Source of the DNA: Nocardia brasiliensis
GTDB lineage: Bacteria; Actinomycetota; Actinomycetes; Mycobacteriales; Mycobacteriaceae
Direction of reading: 5' to 3'
Assembly: GCF_011801125.1 (NCBI RefSeq)
Contig: NZ_CP046171.1
Span: forward strand, 7,254,001 to 7,318,000
DNA: 64,000 bases
Numbering within the stretch: the stretch's first letter is position 1; the number at the start of each line of letters is the position of its first letter. The translations under genes and the position numbers were made by a program. A model generated the notes under the pieces. It worked only from the letters and a program-made list of their open reading frames with translations, was not told the origin of the DNA and searched no databases. This document shows positions 31,812-40,926 of the stretch, piece after piece.

Positions 31812-32906
31812 TCAGCCCTTGAGGCCCGGATTCTCGGCGTAGACCTCGCGCAGCACGGACAGGTCGAACAGCTGATCCGCCTTGATATCCAGATCGGCGA
31901 GCCGCAGCGCGGCGATGTTCTGCTCGATCAGCTTGTCGGTCATGCTCAGCAGGCCGTTGGCCGCGGTGTCCGCAGAGACGACCAGATCGTTCTGTGCCAC
32001 CGCCTCTTTCGTCTGCTCGTCAAGGTCGAGCTTCTGATCCTTGCCGTACACTTCGACCGCGAGCCTGGCCGATTCGGCCGGGTCGGCCACCGCGTCCTTC
32101 CAACCCTTGATCTCTGCGGTCAGGAACGCCTTGAGCTTGTCACGCTCCTTGTCGATGGTGGCCTGCTTGACCGTGAGCGTCTCGGCCACCAGCGGCAGGT
32201 TGTAGTCGGCGAACAGGAAGTGGGTGTTCGCGAATCCCTTGGTGGTCAACGTGATCGGCTCGTTGGTCACATAGCTCACCCAGCCGTCGACCTCGCCGTT
32301 GGCCAGCGGCGTCGGATCGAATTGCGCGGGCACGATGGTGACGTCGCCCGGCTTCAATCCGTTGGCGGTCAGCAGCGCGTTGAAGATCAGCTGATTGGTG
32401 TCCTGCACGCCGATCTTGCGGCCCTTCATGTCCTCGGGCGTCTTGATCGGCCGCGCCGCCGAACTCACGATGGCGAAGGGGTTCTTCTGATACGTGGTCG
32501 CGATGATCTTCGCGGGCAACCCCTCCAGCACCGCCTTGGCGGTGGTCTGCGGTGCGGACAGACCGAGCCAGATCTTGCCGGTGTCCAGCCCCGCCTCGAC
32601 CGAGGTGCTCGCGGCGCCACCCGCGATCAGGTTGACCGAGCCGAAGCCCGCCTCCTTGAAATAGCCCCTGGCGTCGGCGAAGTACTCACCGGCGAACTCG
32701 ATGTTCTTCAGCCAGGACAGCTGCACCGCCACCGTGCCGTGTTTCGAGCCGTCCGGGGTGGAACCGCCAGAGGAGTCGGCGGCGTTGTCGCCACAGGCGG
32801 TGAGCAGACCGGCGCCGCCGAGTGCGGCGCCGGCCAGCGCGGAGTAGCGAAACAGAGACCGTCGATTCAGTGCCGGCCCGAACGAAGAACGCTGTGCGGG
32901 TGTCAT
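31812..32906 (-). CDS. ABC transporter substrate-binding lipoprotein, NMT1/THI5 type
   Basis: This 364-residue protein binds the imported compound outside the membrane. The N-terminus has a twin-arginine motif (NRRSLFRYSALAG) and a lipobox LLTAC, so it is probably exported folded by Tat and lipid-anchored. VQLSWLKNIEFAGEYFA is the signature of the NMT1/THI5-like family, which binds pyrimidine precursors, nitrate, sulfonates and related small molecules. It is the last gene of the ATPase-permease-permease-binding-protein operon. Its place next to the purine loci suggests a nucleobase or ureide cargo; this is inference. Confidence 0.87.
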   Translation of the reverse strand: MTPAQRSSFGPALNRRSLFRYSALAGAALGGAGLLTACGDNAADSSGGSTPDGSKHGTVAVQLSWLKNIEFAGEYFADARGYFKEAGFGSVNLIAGGAASTSVEAGLDTGKIWLGLSAPQTTAKAVLEGLPAKIIATTYQKNPFAIVSSAARPIKTPEDMKGRKIGVQDTNQLIFNALLTANGLKPGDVTIVPAQFDPTPLANGEVDGWVSYVTNEPITLTTKGFANTHFLFADYNLPLVAETLTVKQATIDKERDKLKAFLTAEIKGWKDAVADPAESARLAVEVYGKDQKLDLDEQTKEAVAQNDLVVSADTAANGLLSMTDKLIEQNIAALRLADLDIKADQLFDLSVLREVYAENPGLKG

Positions 32907-32999
32907 GCGGTGAATCTAGGTCGATCGCGTTTCGTTTTCTTTACTTTGACGTTCCGAGCGCCGAATTTCGGGAAATTTGTCCTGTTCGGCGCACCGGAC

Positions 33000-33797
33000 T
33001 CACGACCGCCCCGCGTCCGCGCCGAAGCGGGCGAGCACGAGATTCTCGATCACGCCGACCACGGCGTACAGCACCACCGACACGATCGTGACGATCACGA
33101 TCGAGGCCCACAGCTGGTTGTACTGGAAGGTCGGAATGGCTCGAATCAGGCTGGCGCCCAATCCCGTTCCGCTGCCGAGCCACTCGCCGAGCAGCGCGCC
33201 GATCAGCGCGCCCGGCACCGAGATCCTGGCCGCGGCGAACACCGAGGGCAGCGCGGCAGGCACCGCGACCATGCGCAGCCCGGTCCACTTGGACCCGCCG
33301 TAGGCCGCGACCAGATCCAGTGCCTGCCGCGGCGCGTTGCGCAGGCCCGCCATGATCATCACCAACGCGGGGAAGAACACCACGATGCCGGTCAGCACGG
33401 TGACCCCGCCCAGCCCGCGGCCGAACACCAGCACGATGATCGGGGCGAGCACCACCAGCGGCACCGACCGCAGGATCATCGCCACCGGCAGGAAGGTCTG
33501 CTCCACCGCGGCGAACGAGACGAACAGCGCGGCCACCACCACCGCGGCCAGCATGCCGAAGCCGAACCCGATCGCCGCGTCCCGCAGCGTGATCTGCAGG
33601 TCGTCCAGGATCGTCGCGCGGGCGCCGCTCGCGCCCGGCGAGGTGACCAGGTAGCGCCATACGTCTTCGGGCGACTTCCCCACCCGCGGTCCGACCTGCG
33701 GAAACGCCTTCAGGAAGACGTACCAGATCAGCAGCATCAGGATCAACGAGATGACCAGCGGAAAGAGGAACCGCCCGAGCCGCAGCAGTATCTTCAT
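33000..33797 (-). CDS. ABC transporter permease (NMT1-type importer, second permease)
   Basis: This 265-residue inner-membrane permease of the nitrate/taurine/thiamine-precursor class has about six helices and the cytoplasmic EAA-like loop AAYGGSKWTGLRMVAVPAA that contacts the ATPase. ATG 33797 overlaps the stop of the other permease gene by 4 bases. The longer open frame to 34493 runs antisense-like through that gene and is not real. The cargo is that of the binding protein at 31812. Confidence 0.87.
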   Translation of the reverse strand: MKILLRLGRFLFPLVISLILMLLIWYVFLKAFPQVGPRVGKSPEDVWRYLVTSPGASGARATILDDLQITLRDAAIGFGFGMLAAVVVAALFVSFAAVEQTFLPVAMILRSVPLVVLAPIIVLVFGRGLGGVTVLTGIVVFFPALVMIMAGLRNAPRQALDLVAAYGGSKWTGLRMVAVPAALPSVFAAARISVPGALIGALLGEWLGSGTGLGASLIRAIPTFQYNQLWASIVIVTIVSVVLYAVVGVIENLVLARFGADAGRS

Positions 33798-34540
33798 CGC
33801 GCCTCCTGCGCAGTCCACGGGGCGACCAGGCGCGCGCCGAGCGCGACCACCGCGTAGCCGAGCCCGGCCAGCGCGGCGGCCGCCAGCGCCATGCCCCAGG
33901 TGCGCGGCACGTTGTAGGCCGTCTGCGCGGCGGTGAGCGCGACGCCGATACCGCTGTCCACGCCGCCGAGATATTCGCCGATGATCGCGCCGAGCACCGC
34001 GGAGGGCGCGGCGATCTTCAACGCCGCGAACGTACTCGGCAGCGCCGCGATCAACTGCACCCGATACAGCTGCTGCCAGCGACCGCCGCCGTACGCGCGC
34101 ACCAGGTCCAGGCTGGTGCGATCCGCCGACCGCAGGCCGGACACGGTGCCGACCATGGTGGTGAAGAAGCAGTACATCGCCGCGAGGAACACCGTCGGGG
34201 TGCGCCCGCCGAACACCACGAGAATAATCGGGCCGAGCGCGAGCAGCGGGGTGCAGTAACTCAGGATCGCCAGCTGGGTGGCCAGCGATTCGATCTGCGG
34301 CACGAGCATGATCGCGATAGCCAGCGCGATGGCCAGGCCGTTGCCCCACACGAAACCCTGCAGCGCGCCGAGCGCGGTGATCCGGAAGTTTGGCCCGTAC
34401 AGGCCCCATCCGTCGGTGTACATGGTGTGCACCACCGTCCACGGACTCGGCACCGTGCCGCCCGCGACGCCGAGTGCCGCGAGCAACCACCACACCCCGA
34501 TCAACCCGGCCACACCGAGCAGGCCGCCGATCCGTTTCAT
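33794..34540 (-). CDS. ABC transporter permease (NMT1-type importer, first permease)
   Basis: This 248-residue permease is related to the one that follows it, with the coupling loop RAYGGGRWQQLYRVQLIAA. Two different permeases in one operon suggest a heterodimeric channel. ATG 34540 (MKRIGG) is preferred to the upstream frame from 34603. It starts 34 bases after the ATPase gene and overlaps the next permease by 4 bases. Confidence 0.87.
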   Translation of the reverse strand: MKRIGGLLGVAGLIGVWWLLAALGVAGGTVPSPWTVVHTMYTDGWGLYGPNFRITALGALQGFVWGNGLAIALAIAIMLVPQIESLATQLAILSYCTPLLALGPIILVVFGGRTPTVFLAAMYCFFTTMVGTVSGLRSADRTSLDLVRAYGGGRWQQLYRVQLIAALPSTFAALKIAAPSAVLGAIIGEYLGGVDSGIGVALTAAQTAYNVPRTWGMALAAAALAGLGYAVVALGARLVAPWTAQEAR

Positions 34541-34574
34541 GCGCGGTCTCCCCGGCGTAGCCACGGCGCCCCGC

Positions 34575-35417
34575 TCACGCGCCACCGCCGGTGCTCGCGG
34601 CACCGGCCGCGCTGCCGAGCGCCCCGCCCGTGCCGGACTTGCCGAACAGCAGCTCGGACAGGTAGTCGTGCAGCCGATGGAACTCGGGCGTGCGCATCAT
34701 CTCCGGCGTGCGCGGGCGCGGCAGATCGATCTCCACCAGTTCCAGCACCCGGCCCGGCCGCGGGCTCATCACCGCGACCACATCGGAGAGGAACACCGCC
34801 TCGGCGATGCCGTGGGTGACCATCAGGGTGGTCGCGGGCTTCTCCGTCCAGATCCGCAGCAGTTCCAGGTTGAGTCGCTGCCTGGTCATGTCGTCCAGCG
34901 CGCCGAACGGCTCGTCGAGCAGCAGCACGGTCGGCTTCACCACCAGCGCCCTGGCGATCGAAACACGTTGGCGCATACCGCCGGACAGCTGCGCGGGCTT
35001 GGCCTTCTCGAAGCCGTCCAACCCGACGAGCCGGATCAGGTCGGCGATCAGTGCCGGGTCCGGCTGCAGGCCCGCGACCTGTAGCGGCAACTTGATATTC
35101 GACTCCACCGAACGCCACGGCAGCAGGGCCGAGTCCTGGAAGGCGATGCCGAGTTCGTGCCTGCGCACCAGTTCGGCGGGTGTCTGCCCGTCGATCAGCG
35201 TCTTGCCCGCGCTCGGCGTCTCCAGGCCGGCCAGGATGCGCAGCACCGTCGACTTGCCGCAGCCCGACGGGCCGAGCAACGAGAGGAAGGTGCCCTGTTC
35301 GGTGTGCAGTTCCACCGAGTCCAACGCCTGCACGGTCTTGCGGCCCACCCGGAAGGTCTTGGTCAAACCGCTGATGTGGATACCGGTGCCCCCGGTGGTT
35401 TCGCTCGTGGCGGTCAT
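34575..35417 (-). CDS. ABC transporter ATP-binding protein
   Basis: This 280-residue ATPase powers the importer encoded after it. Walker A is GPSGCGKST, the signature is LSGGMRQRV, Walker B is [13 protein letters not shown], and the switch His is in VTHGIAEA. The Q-loop is FQDSALLPW, as in nitrate/taurine/pyrimidine-type importers. The C-terminal 20 residues are Gly/Ala-rich and look disordered. It opens the operon and has an inverted repeat upstream at 35493-35522. Confidence 0.92.
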   Translation of the reverse strand: MTATSETTGGTGIHISGLTKTFRVGRKTVQALDSVELHTEQGTFLSLLGPSGCGKSTVLRILAGLETPSAGKTLIDGQTPAELVRRHELGIAFQDSALLPWRSVESNIKLPLQVAGLQPDPALIADLIRLVGLDGFEKAKPAQLSGGMRQRVSIARALVVKPTVLLLDEPFGALDDMTRQRLNLELLRIWTEKPATTLMVTHGIAEAVFLSDVVAVMSPRPGRVLELVEIDLPRPRTPEMMRTPEFHRLHDYLSELLFGKSGTGGALGSAAGAASTGGGA

Positions 35418-35492
35418 GACCCGGCCCCGCCGTTCTCGCGTGTACTGCGCTCCCTCATGAAGGTCACCCTAGAAGGAGCCCGTTGCACGGAC

Positions 35493-35522
35493 ATTGCGAA
35501 TCGCGCCCCCAGATTTCGCAAT
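35493..35522. promoter_or_regulatory. Inverted repeat upstream of the ABC importer operon
   Basis: ATTGCGAA at 35493-35500 and TTCGCAAT at 35515-35522 form a perfect 8-bp inverted repeat with a 14-base spacer, 76-105 bases before the ATPase start. It contains the same ATTGCG/CGCAAT words as the repeat before the xdh operon, though the arms are arranged differently. A shared regulator is possible but unproved. Confidence 0.4.
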
Positions 35523-35563
35523 CGTTACACGCAGCCGGGTCGCGGCCCGAATTTTTCCGGCGC

Positions 35564-36118
35564 TCAGTCCCCGAAGACCGTTTCCTCGACGCTGGTCACG
35601 GCGGCCGTGCGTCCCGGCGCCCGGTGGTACTGCCAGTACAGATTGGTGTGCGCGATGACCGCCTCGGGCGCCGGGGCGCCCCACGCGCTCTTGTCGAAGG
35701 TGGTGTGCCCGTCCGCGACCAGCGTGACGTCGTAGCCGCGGGTGAACGCGCCGTGGATGGTGGCGCGCACGCAGGCGTCGGTCTCCGCGCCGGTCACCAC
35801 CAGCTTGCCGACGCAGGCCCGCGCCAGCACGTCCTCGAGCTCGGTGTCCTCGAACGAGTCGTTGAACCGCTTGTGCACCAAGGCTTCCGGCTCCTGCCGG
35901 ACCAGCTCTGGCACGTACTCCCAGGCCGCGCTGCCGCGCACCAGATCGTCCGAGCTGTGCTGGATCCACACGACCGGCACACCCGCCGCGCGGGCCTTGC
36001 CGAGCACCGTGACGATATTGGCGAGGACGGCGTCGCGCCGGTAGGCCTCGGCCACCACGCCGTTCTGCACGTCGATCACCAGCAGGGCGGTGTTCGGTCG
36101 ATCCGGCAGCACGGTCAT
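35564..36118 (-). CDS. Isochorismatase-like cysteine hydrolase
   Basis: This 184-residue hydrolase has the family triad: Asp in LLVIDVQNG, Lys in VHKRFNDS, and Cys in ETDACVRATIHGA. Members cut amides such as nicotinamide, ureidoacrylate, carbamoyl compounds or N-carbamoylsarcosine. Lying directly upstream of the NMT1-type importer and near the purine genes, it may hydrolyse an imported ureide-like compound, but this is position-based. ATG 36118 is used; the frame is open to 36265 with an unlikely sequence. Confidence 0.83.
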   Translation of the reverse strand: MTVLPDRPNTALLVIDVQNGVVAEAYRRDAVLANIVTVLGKARAAGVPVVWIQHSSDDLVRGSAAWEYVPELVRQEPEALVHKRFNDSFEDTELEDVLARACVGKLVVTGAETDACVRATIHGAFTRGYDVTLVADGHTTFDKSAWGAPAPEAVIAHTNLYWQYHRAPGRTAAVTSVEETVFGD

Positions 36119-36200
36119 CGGGGTCCTCCACGGTCTAGCGATGCGCTGGGTAACGAGGCACACGGTAACCCGGGGCCCCGACACGCGCGATCGGCCGGGC

Positions 36201-36962
36201 TCAGTGCCGCGAGAGCCGGCCGAACACCACACCGGCCCAGCCGAATCCGAACGCGGCCAGGCCAAGACACCAGCCGACGGCGAGTGCCGCGTTGTGCCCG
36301 GTGCCGGTCGCGTTGAGCAGCCCGCGCACGGTCTCGAGCACCGGCGTCGCGGGCTGGTACTCGGCGAAACCGCGCAACCAGTGCGGCATCGTCGCGGTCT
36401 GCACGAACGCGCTGCTGATGTAGGGGATGAACATGATCGCGTAGGTGAGCCCGCCCGCCGCCTCCGGATTCTTGGCGATCAGCCCGAGCGCCACCGCGAT
36501 CCAGGAGATCGCCAGCACGAACAGGGTGATCACGCCGAGCGCCGCGAGCCAGCCGCCCAGCCCCGCCGATGGCCGATAGCCCAGCGCCAGTGCCACGGCC
36601 ACCGCGATCCCGATGGCCGCCAGATTGCGCACCACCCCCTCGGCGACATGCCCGGCGAGCACGGCCTGCCGGAACATCGGCAGCGTGCGGAAGCGGTCGA
36701 TGCTGCCCCGCGTCATATCGGTGGACACGCTCGTCGCCGTGATCGAGGAACCGAATCCGGTGCACAGCAACATGATTCCCGGCACGACGTAGTCGAGGTA
36801 GGGGCCGCCGACGTCGATCGCGCCGCCGAACACATAGGTGAACAGCAGCATGACGAGCACCGGCATGAACATCGAGATCACCAGCGTGTCCCGGCTGCGC
36901 AGGGTGTGCCTGGCACAGCGCCGGAACATGACGAGCGTGTCCGCCAGCACGTAGTTGGTCAC
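36201..36962 (-). CDS. ABC-2 type transporter permease without a neighbouring ATPase
   Basis: This 253-residue protein has six membrane helices and the ABC-2 motif FRTLPMFRQAVLAGH. It is of the daunorubicin-resistance (DrrB-like) kind, which exports lipids, glycolipids or drugs. GTG 36962 overlaps the glycosyltransferase stop by 4 bases (GTGA), so the two are co-translated. No ATP-binding gene lies on either side in the window; an ATPase from elsewhere must serve it. The long frame to 38324 is mostly a shadow of the glycosyltransferase. Confidence 0.85.
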   Translation of the reverse strand: MTNYVLADTLVMFRRCARHTLRSRDTLVISMFMPVLVMLLFTYVFGGAIDVGGPYLDYVVPGIMLLCTGFGSSITATSVSTDMTRGSIDRFRTLPMFRQAVLAGHVAEGVVRNLAAIGIAVAVALALGYRPSAGLGGWLAALGVITLFVLAISWIAVALGLIAKNPEAAGGLTYAIMFIPYISSAFVQTATMPHWLRGFAEYQPATPVLETVRGLLNATGTGHNAALAVGWCLGLAAFGFGWAGVVFGRLSRH

Positions 36963-38236
36963 CGGGCCGCGGCCTCGACCAGATCGGCGGCGTAGGCGGC
37001 GGCGCCCTCGGTGCGCAGCGTCCGCGCGAACGCCGCGGCGCGGGCGCGGCGCTGCGGGGTGAGCAGCGCGGCCACGCCTTGTTCGAGACGGTCGGTGGTG
37101 AGCCGGGTGAACCGCAGATGCGCGCCGACACCGAGCCGCTCGACCTGCCCGCCCCACATCGGCTGCTCGAACGAGACCGAGCAGACCAGCGTCGGCAGTC
37201 CCGCCCGCAGGCTCTCGAACAGCGTCCCGATCCCGCCGTGGTGCACGGCCGCGGCGCAGTGCGGGAACACCACGTCGTGCGCGAACGGGCCGACCACCTT
37301 CACCTGCGGTCCGGCTTGCGCCGCTGCGACATCGAGATCGCTCCACCCCGCGCTCACCAGCGCGCGCACCCCGAGCCGCGCCGCGACCTCGGTGGCCATG
37401 GCGAGCACGGCCGCGGTGTCGCGGATCGGCATGCTGCCGAACCCGAAGAACACCGGCGGCGCGCCCTGCTCGATCCAGGACAGGATGCTCGCGTGATCGC
37501 CCGCCAGGTCGCCGACCGCGGCCCTGGTCGCCTGGTCGAGGGTCAGGAAGCCGGTGAACGGCCTGCGCGCGCCCCACTCCTGCGCCAGGCCCGGCACCAG
37601 CGCGGGGTCGTAGATCTGGATCTCCGGGACCTGTGCGCGGGCCAGGACCGCGGCCGTGCTCGCGCGCGACTTGGGTAACCCGAGACTCGTGCGTAACTCG
37701 TTGAGGTAGCGCATGAAGACCACCCGCCGCAGGTTCTCGGCCAATGCCCAGGTCGCCCGGTTGACCGGCGCGGGCGGATTCCAGTGCGGCGGCAGCGCGC
37801 CGGGAAATGGATACCCGCTGGTGCTGCGGCACGGGAAATAGTGCAGGCTCACCAGCGGCACGTCCATCGCCTCGGCGACCGAGCTCGCCCGGTCCTCGGT
37901 GACGGTGCTCGCGACGATCAGATCCGCCCCCGCGCAGACGTCGATGACCTCCTGATTCATCTGCTCGGCGTAGCCGGACATCTGCTTGCCGACCAGCTGC
38001 ATCAGCCGCAGTGTGTTGCCAGCGGCCAGCGCCCGCTGACCTTCGTCGGAACTGTAGAGCTGCTGCACGTCGGGCCCACACGGCACCGCGGCCAGCCCGG
38101 CGTCGGTGACGAACCCGACCAGATTCGGCGGCGCGCCGAGCAGCACATCGTGGCCGCGACGGCGCAATTCGAGCCCGAGCGCCACCACCGGCTGGACGTC
38201 GCCACGGGTTCCGGTCAGTGGGATCGCGATTCTCAA
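36959..38236 (-). CDS. GT1-family glycosyltransferase (MGT/UGT type)
   Basis: This 425-residue GT-B transferase opens with LRIAIPLTGTRGDVQPVVALG, typical of enzymes that glycosylate lipids or polyketides such as those of glycopeptidolipid and sterol glucoside pathways. The donor-binding region near the C-terminus shows HHGGIGT and SFEQPMWGGQ. TTG 38236 is taken as start, after GAAAGAAG, because upstream residues are not family-like. With the coupled ABC-2 permease it may make and export a glycosylated lipid or small molecule; the divergent P450 could modify the aglycone. This is inference. Confidence 0.83.
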   Translation of the reverse strand: MRIAIPLTGTRGDVQPVVALGLELRRRGHDVLLGAPPNLVGFVTDAGLAAVPCGPDVQQLYSSDEGQRALAAGNTLRLMQLVGKQMSGYAEQMNQEVIDVCAGADLIVASTVTEDRASSVAEAMDVPLVSLHYFPCRSTSGYPFPGALPPHWNPPAPVNRATWALAENLRRVVFMRYLNELRTSLGLPKSRASTAAVLARAQVPEIQIYDPALVPGLAQEWGARRPFTGFLTLDQATRAAVGDLAGDHASILSWIEQGAPPVFFGFGSMPIRDTAAVLAMATEVAARLGVRALVSAGWSDLDVAAAQAGPQVKVVGPFAHDVVFPHCAAAVHHGGIGTLFESLRAGLPTLVCSVSFEQPMWGGQVERLGVGAHLRFTRLTTDRLEQGVAALLTPQRRARAAAFARTLRTEGAAAYAADLVEAAAR

Positions 38237-38318
38237 GGGCGCTTCTTTCCGCGTGCGGTGGGCATTCCGGAGAACTATGGGCTCTACAACTGAGCGTTCG
38301 CGTAGGTACCGTGCAATT

Positions 38319-39707
38319 GTGCACACTGCCGAGCCGACGGACTACCCACCCGAAATGGTGCTACCGCGTTCGCTGGCGGAAGTACCCACCGCACCCGGGC
38401 GGCTGCCGCTGGTCGGGCACGGCTTGCGCGCTCTGCGCGACGCGCCCGGTTTCGTCACGTCGCTGCCCGCGCTCGGGCCGATCGTGCGGATCTACTTCGG
38501 CAACCAGACCGGCTACCTGCTGACCACGCCTGACCTGGTCCGCGAGGCCGGGCTCGGCGACGGCGAGCTCAATCGGGAAGACCTGCGCGAGGCGATCAAG
38601 GACATCGCGGGCGGGTCGGTGAACGTGCTGCGCGGCGCCGAACACAAGCTGCGCCGCCGGATGATCGCGCCCGCGCTGCGGCAGAGCAGGCTCGCCGAAT
38701 ACACGAAAGCGGCCGCCGACATCGCCGAGCGGTGGTCGGCGGGACTGCCTGACGGCGGGCAGGTGAACCTGATGAAGGAGGCGCACGGCCTGGTCCTGGA
38801 CACCGTGTCCTCGACCCTGTTCACCGCCGAGTTCAGCGATGCCGCGCGCCGCGAGATCCGCGACAACGTGCCGTGGCTGCTGAGTCAGGTCATCCTGCGC
38901 ACCGCGCTGCCGCCGCAGCTGCGCAGGCTGCGCCTGATCGCGAACTGGCGATGGCGGACCAAGGCACGCCACCTGCGCGGCGCGATCGGCGAGGTGGTCG
39001 CCGAATACCGCCGCCGCGACGAGGATTTCAACGACGTGGTGTCGGCGCTGATCCGGCACACCGACAGCGAGACCGGGGCGCGGCTGTCCGACGAGCACAT
39101 CATCGACGAGGCGATCCTGATGCTGGCCGGCGGCGTCGGGTCGATGGCGTCGCTGACCGGCTGGCTGTGGCACGAGGTGCTGCACAGGCCGCAGGTCGCC
39201 GAGCGGCTATACGCCGAACTCGACGCCGTCGTCGGCGCCGGACCGGTGCGCGCCGAACACATCAACGCACTGCCCTACCTGAAACAGGTTGTGGCGGAGA
39301 CACTCCGGTTCTGGGGCCCGTGGATCAGCGCGGGCACCGCCGACGGCGACGTCACCGTCGGCGGGCTCACCATTCCCGACGGCGCGGCAATCATGTTCAG
39401 CCCCTACATGGTTCAGCACGACAGCCGCTACTTCACCGACCCGGACAGCTTCGACCCCGAGCGCTGGTCGCCCGAGCGCGCCGGTGACATCGACAAGAAG
39501 GCCAACCTGTCCTTCGGCGTCGGCAGGCGGCGCTGCCTCGGCGATCACTTCGCGCTGCTGGAGATCACCTTGGCCGCGGCCGCGCTGCTGGCCCGGTGGC
39601 GGCCGGAGCCGGACCCGAAGTACACGGTGCGCGCCTCGAACAAGGATTTCGTGCTCTCGCCCTCCGCGCTGCCGGTCACCCTGCACGCGCGCGAGCCGGG
39701 CCGGTGA
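38319..39707 (+). CDS. Cytochrome P450 with unusual I-helix
   Basis: This 462-residue P450 has the K-helix ExxR (ETLR, 327-330) and heme loop FGVGRRRCLG with Cys406. In the I-helix, where most P450s have A-G-x-(D/E)-T, this protein reads AGGVGSMAS (270-278): the acid is Val273 and the Thr is Gly274 (codons 39135-39140). That proton-relay pair normally splits O2, so this P450 may use peroxide, rely on the substrate for protons, or do another reaction. GTG 38319 is the start used; an ATG at 38355 is possible. It diverges from the glycosyltransferase with 82 bases between. Confidence 0.85.
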   Translation: MHTAEPTDYPPEMVLPRSLAEVPTAPGRLPLVGHGLRALRDAPGFVTSLPALGPIVRIYFGNQTGYLLTTPDLVREAGLGDGELNREDLREAIKDIAGGSVNVLRGAEHKLRRRMIAPALRQSRLAEYTKAAADIAERWSAGLPDGGQVNLMKEAHGLVLDTVSSTLFTAEFSDAARREIRDNVPWLLSQVILRTALPPQLRRLRLIANWRWRTKARHLRGAIGEVVAEYRRRDEDFNDVVSALIRHTDSETGARLSDEHIIDEAILMLAGGVGSMASLTGWLWHEVLHRPQVAERLYAELDAVVGAGPVRAEHINALPYLKQVVAETLRFWGPWISAGTADGDVTVGGLTIPDGAAIMFSPYMVQHDSRYFTDPDSFDPERWSPERAGDIDKKANLSFGVGRRRCLGDHFALLEITLAAAALLARWRPEPDPKYTVRASNKDFVLSPSALPVTLHAREPGR

Positions 39708-39774
39708 TTCGAATCCGCGCGAGCCGATATCCGGGTGCTGGATGGGATCGGCCGGTGCGCTGGTTGTACGACAG

Positions 39775-40461
39775 GTGAACCCGCTTCTCACCTTGCTCGA
39801 CGCCAAGCTGCACATCGCAGGCTCGGAGATCCTGTGGCGCGAGGTGATCGGCAACGGCTTCGGCCTCACCTCCGCGATCGGCGGCATGCGTCGCCGGGTG
39901 TGGGCCTGGCCGATCGGGATCGCCGGGAACACGCTGCTGTTCACCGTGTTCGTCGGCGGGGTGTTCAACACGCCGCAGCACCTGAACATGGCGGGGCAGG
40001 CCGGGCGGCAGCTGATGTTCATCGCGGTCAGCGTGTACGGCTGGTGGAGCTGGTATCGACACGCCAAGATCGAGACCGGCCTCGAGCATCGCGGGGTGGA
40101 CCCGCGCTGGGCGAGCAACCGGGAACGCCTGATCCTGGTGGCCGCGATGCTCGTCGGCACCGCCGCGTTCGCCCAGCTCTTCGCCGTGATCGGGTCTTAT
40201 GGCCCGTGGGCCGAGGCCTGGATCTTCACCGGATCGGTGCTCGCCACCTACGGCATGGCCCGCGGCCTCGCCGAATTCTGGCTGATCTGGATCGCCGTCG
40301 ACATCGTCGGCATCCCGCTCCTGGTGAAAGCCGGCTACTACCCCTCGGCCACCCTCTACTTCGTCTATGCCGGCTTCGTCGCCTGGGGCTTCATCGTCTG
40401 GATGCGCACCATGCGTGCCACCCCCGAACCAACCCCGATCCCAGCCACCACCACACCCTGA
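39775..40461 (+). CDS. pnuC: PnuC-type nicotinamide riboside transporter
   Basis: This 228-residue membrane protein with about seven helices matches PnuC: SEILWREVIGNGFGL, AWPIGIAGNTLLFTVF, SVYGWWSWYRH and WIAVDIVGIPLLVKAGYYPSA contain the conserved Trp/Tyr/Asn residues of the vitamin channel. It should take up nicotinamide riboside by facilitated diffusion for NAD synthesis. GTG 39775 gives a normal start; ATG 39742, 11 codons earlier, is an alternative. No riboswitch-like structure was noticed upstream. Confidence 0.87.
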   Translation: MNPLLTLLDAKLHIAGSEILWREVIGNGFGLTSAIGGMRRRVWAWPIGIAGNTLLFTVFVGGVFNTPQHLNMAGQAGRQLMFIAVSVYGWWSWYRHAKIETGLEHRGVDPRWASNRERLILVAAMLVGTAAFAQLFAVIGSYGPWAEAWIFTGSVLATYGMARGLAEFWLIWIAVDIVGIPLLVKAGYYPSATLYFVYAGFVAWGFIVWMRTMRATPEPTPIPATTTP

Positions 40462-40481
40462 CACCACGCGAAACCCCCTGT

Positions 40482-40505
40482 CCTGCGGGACCATTCACCC
40501 GCAGG
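40482..40505. terminator. Bidirectional terminator between pnuC and arsR
   Basis: CCTGCGGG at 40482-40489 pairs perfectly with CCCGCAGG at 40498-40505 around an 8-base loop, in the 52-base gap between the two converging genes. Confidence 0.65.
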
Positions 40506-40513
40506 CCGGTGAC

Positions 40514-40888
40514 CTACCGCGGCGCACCCGTACGCACGGGGTCACCGATGCCGCTACCCAGCACGGCCGAAAGTTGTTGCAGGGCCGCGGGGATCAGCCA
40601 GTAGTAGACCCAGGTGCCGCGGCGTTCGCAGTCGATCAGGCCCGCTTCGCGCAGCACCTTCAGGTGGTGGGAGATGGTGGGCTGCGCGAGGTCGAACCGC
40701 GGCGTCAGTTCGCACACGCAGACTTCCGCGCCGGCTCGGGTCGCGATCAGGGAGAGCAGCCGCAGCCGGACCGGGTCCGCCAGGGCTTTGAACGCACCGG
40801 CGAGCTCGACCGCGGTTTCGGGTGCCAGCGGCGCGGTCAGCGTGGCACAGCAGTCGGCGGCACGCACCGGCAGTTCTTGTTTCGACAC
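40514..40888 (-). CDS. arsR: ArsR/SmtB-family arsenic-responsive repressor
   Basis: This 124-residue winged-helix repressor has the metal-binding CVCEL motif (VCVCELTPRF) in helix alpha3, as in arsenite-sensing ArsR, and a further Cys pair CC near residue 13. The recognition helix region reads AQPTISHHLKVLREAGLI. It is divergent from arsM, so it probably represses both genes until arsenite or antimonite binds. A 24-bp palindrome between them is the likely operator. ATG 40888 is the start. Confidence 0.9.
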   Translation of the reverse strand: MSKQELPVRAADCCATLTAPLAPETAVELAGAFKALADPVRLRLLSLIATRAGAEVCVCELTPRFDLAQPTISHHLKVLREAGLIDCERRGTWVYYWLIPAALQQLSAVLGSGIGDPVRTGAPR

Positions 40889-40926
40889 CTATCTATATTG
40901 ACAGACTTCGATCCAACGGGGCAAGC

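Noticed and set aside
36963..38324. N-terminal extension of the ABC-2 permease frame
   Set aside because: It overlaps the glycosyltransferase in another frame; the GTG at 36962 starts the real permease.
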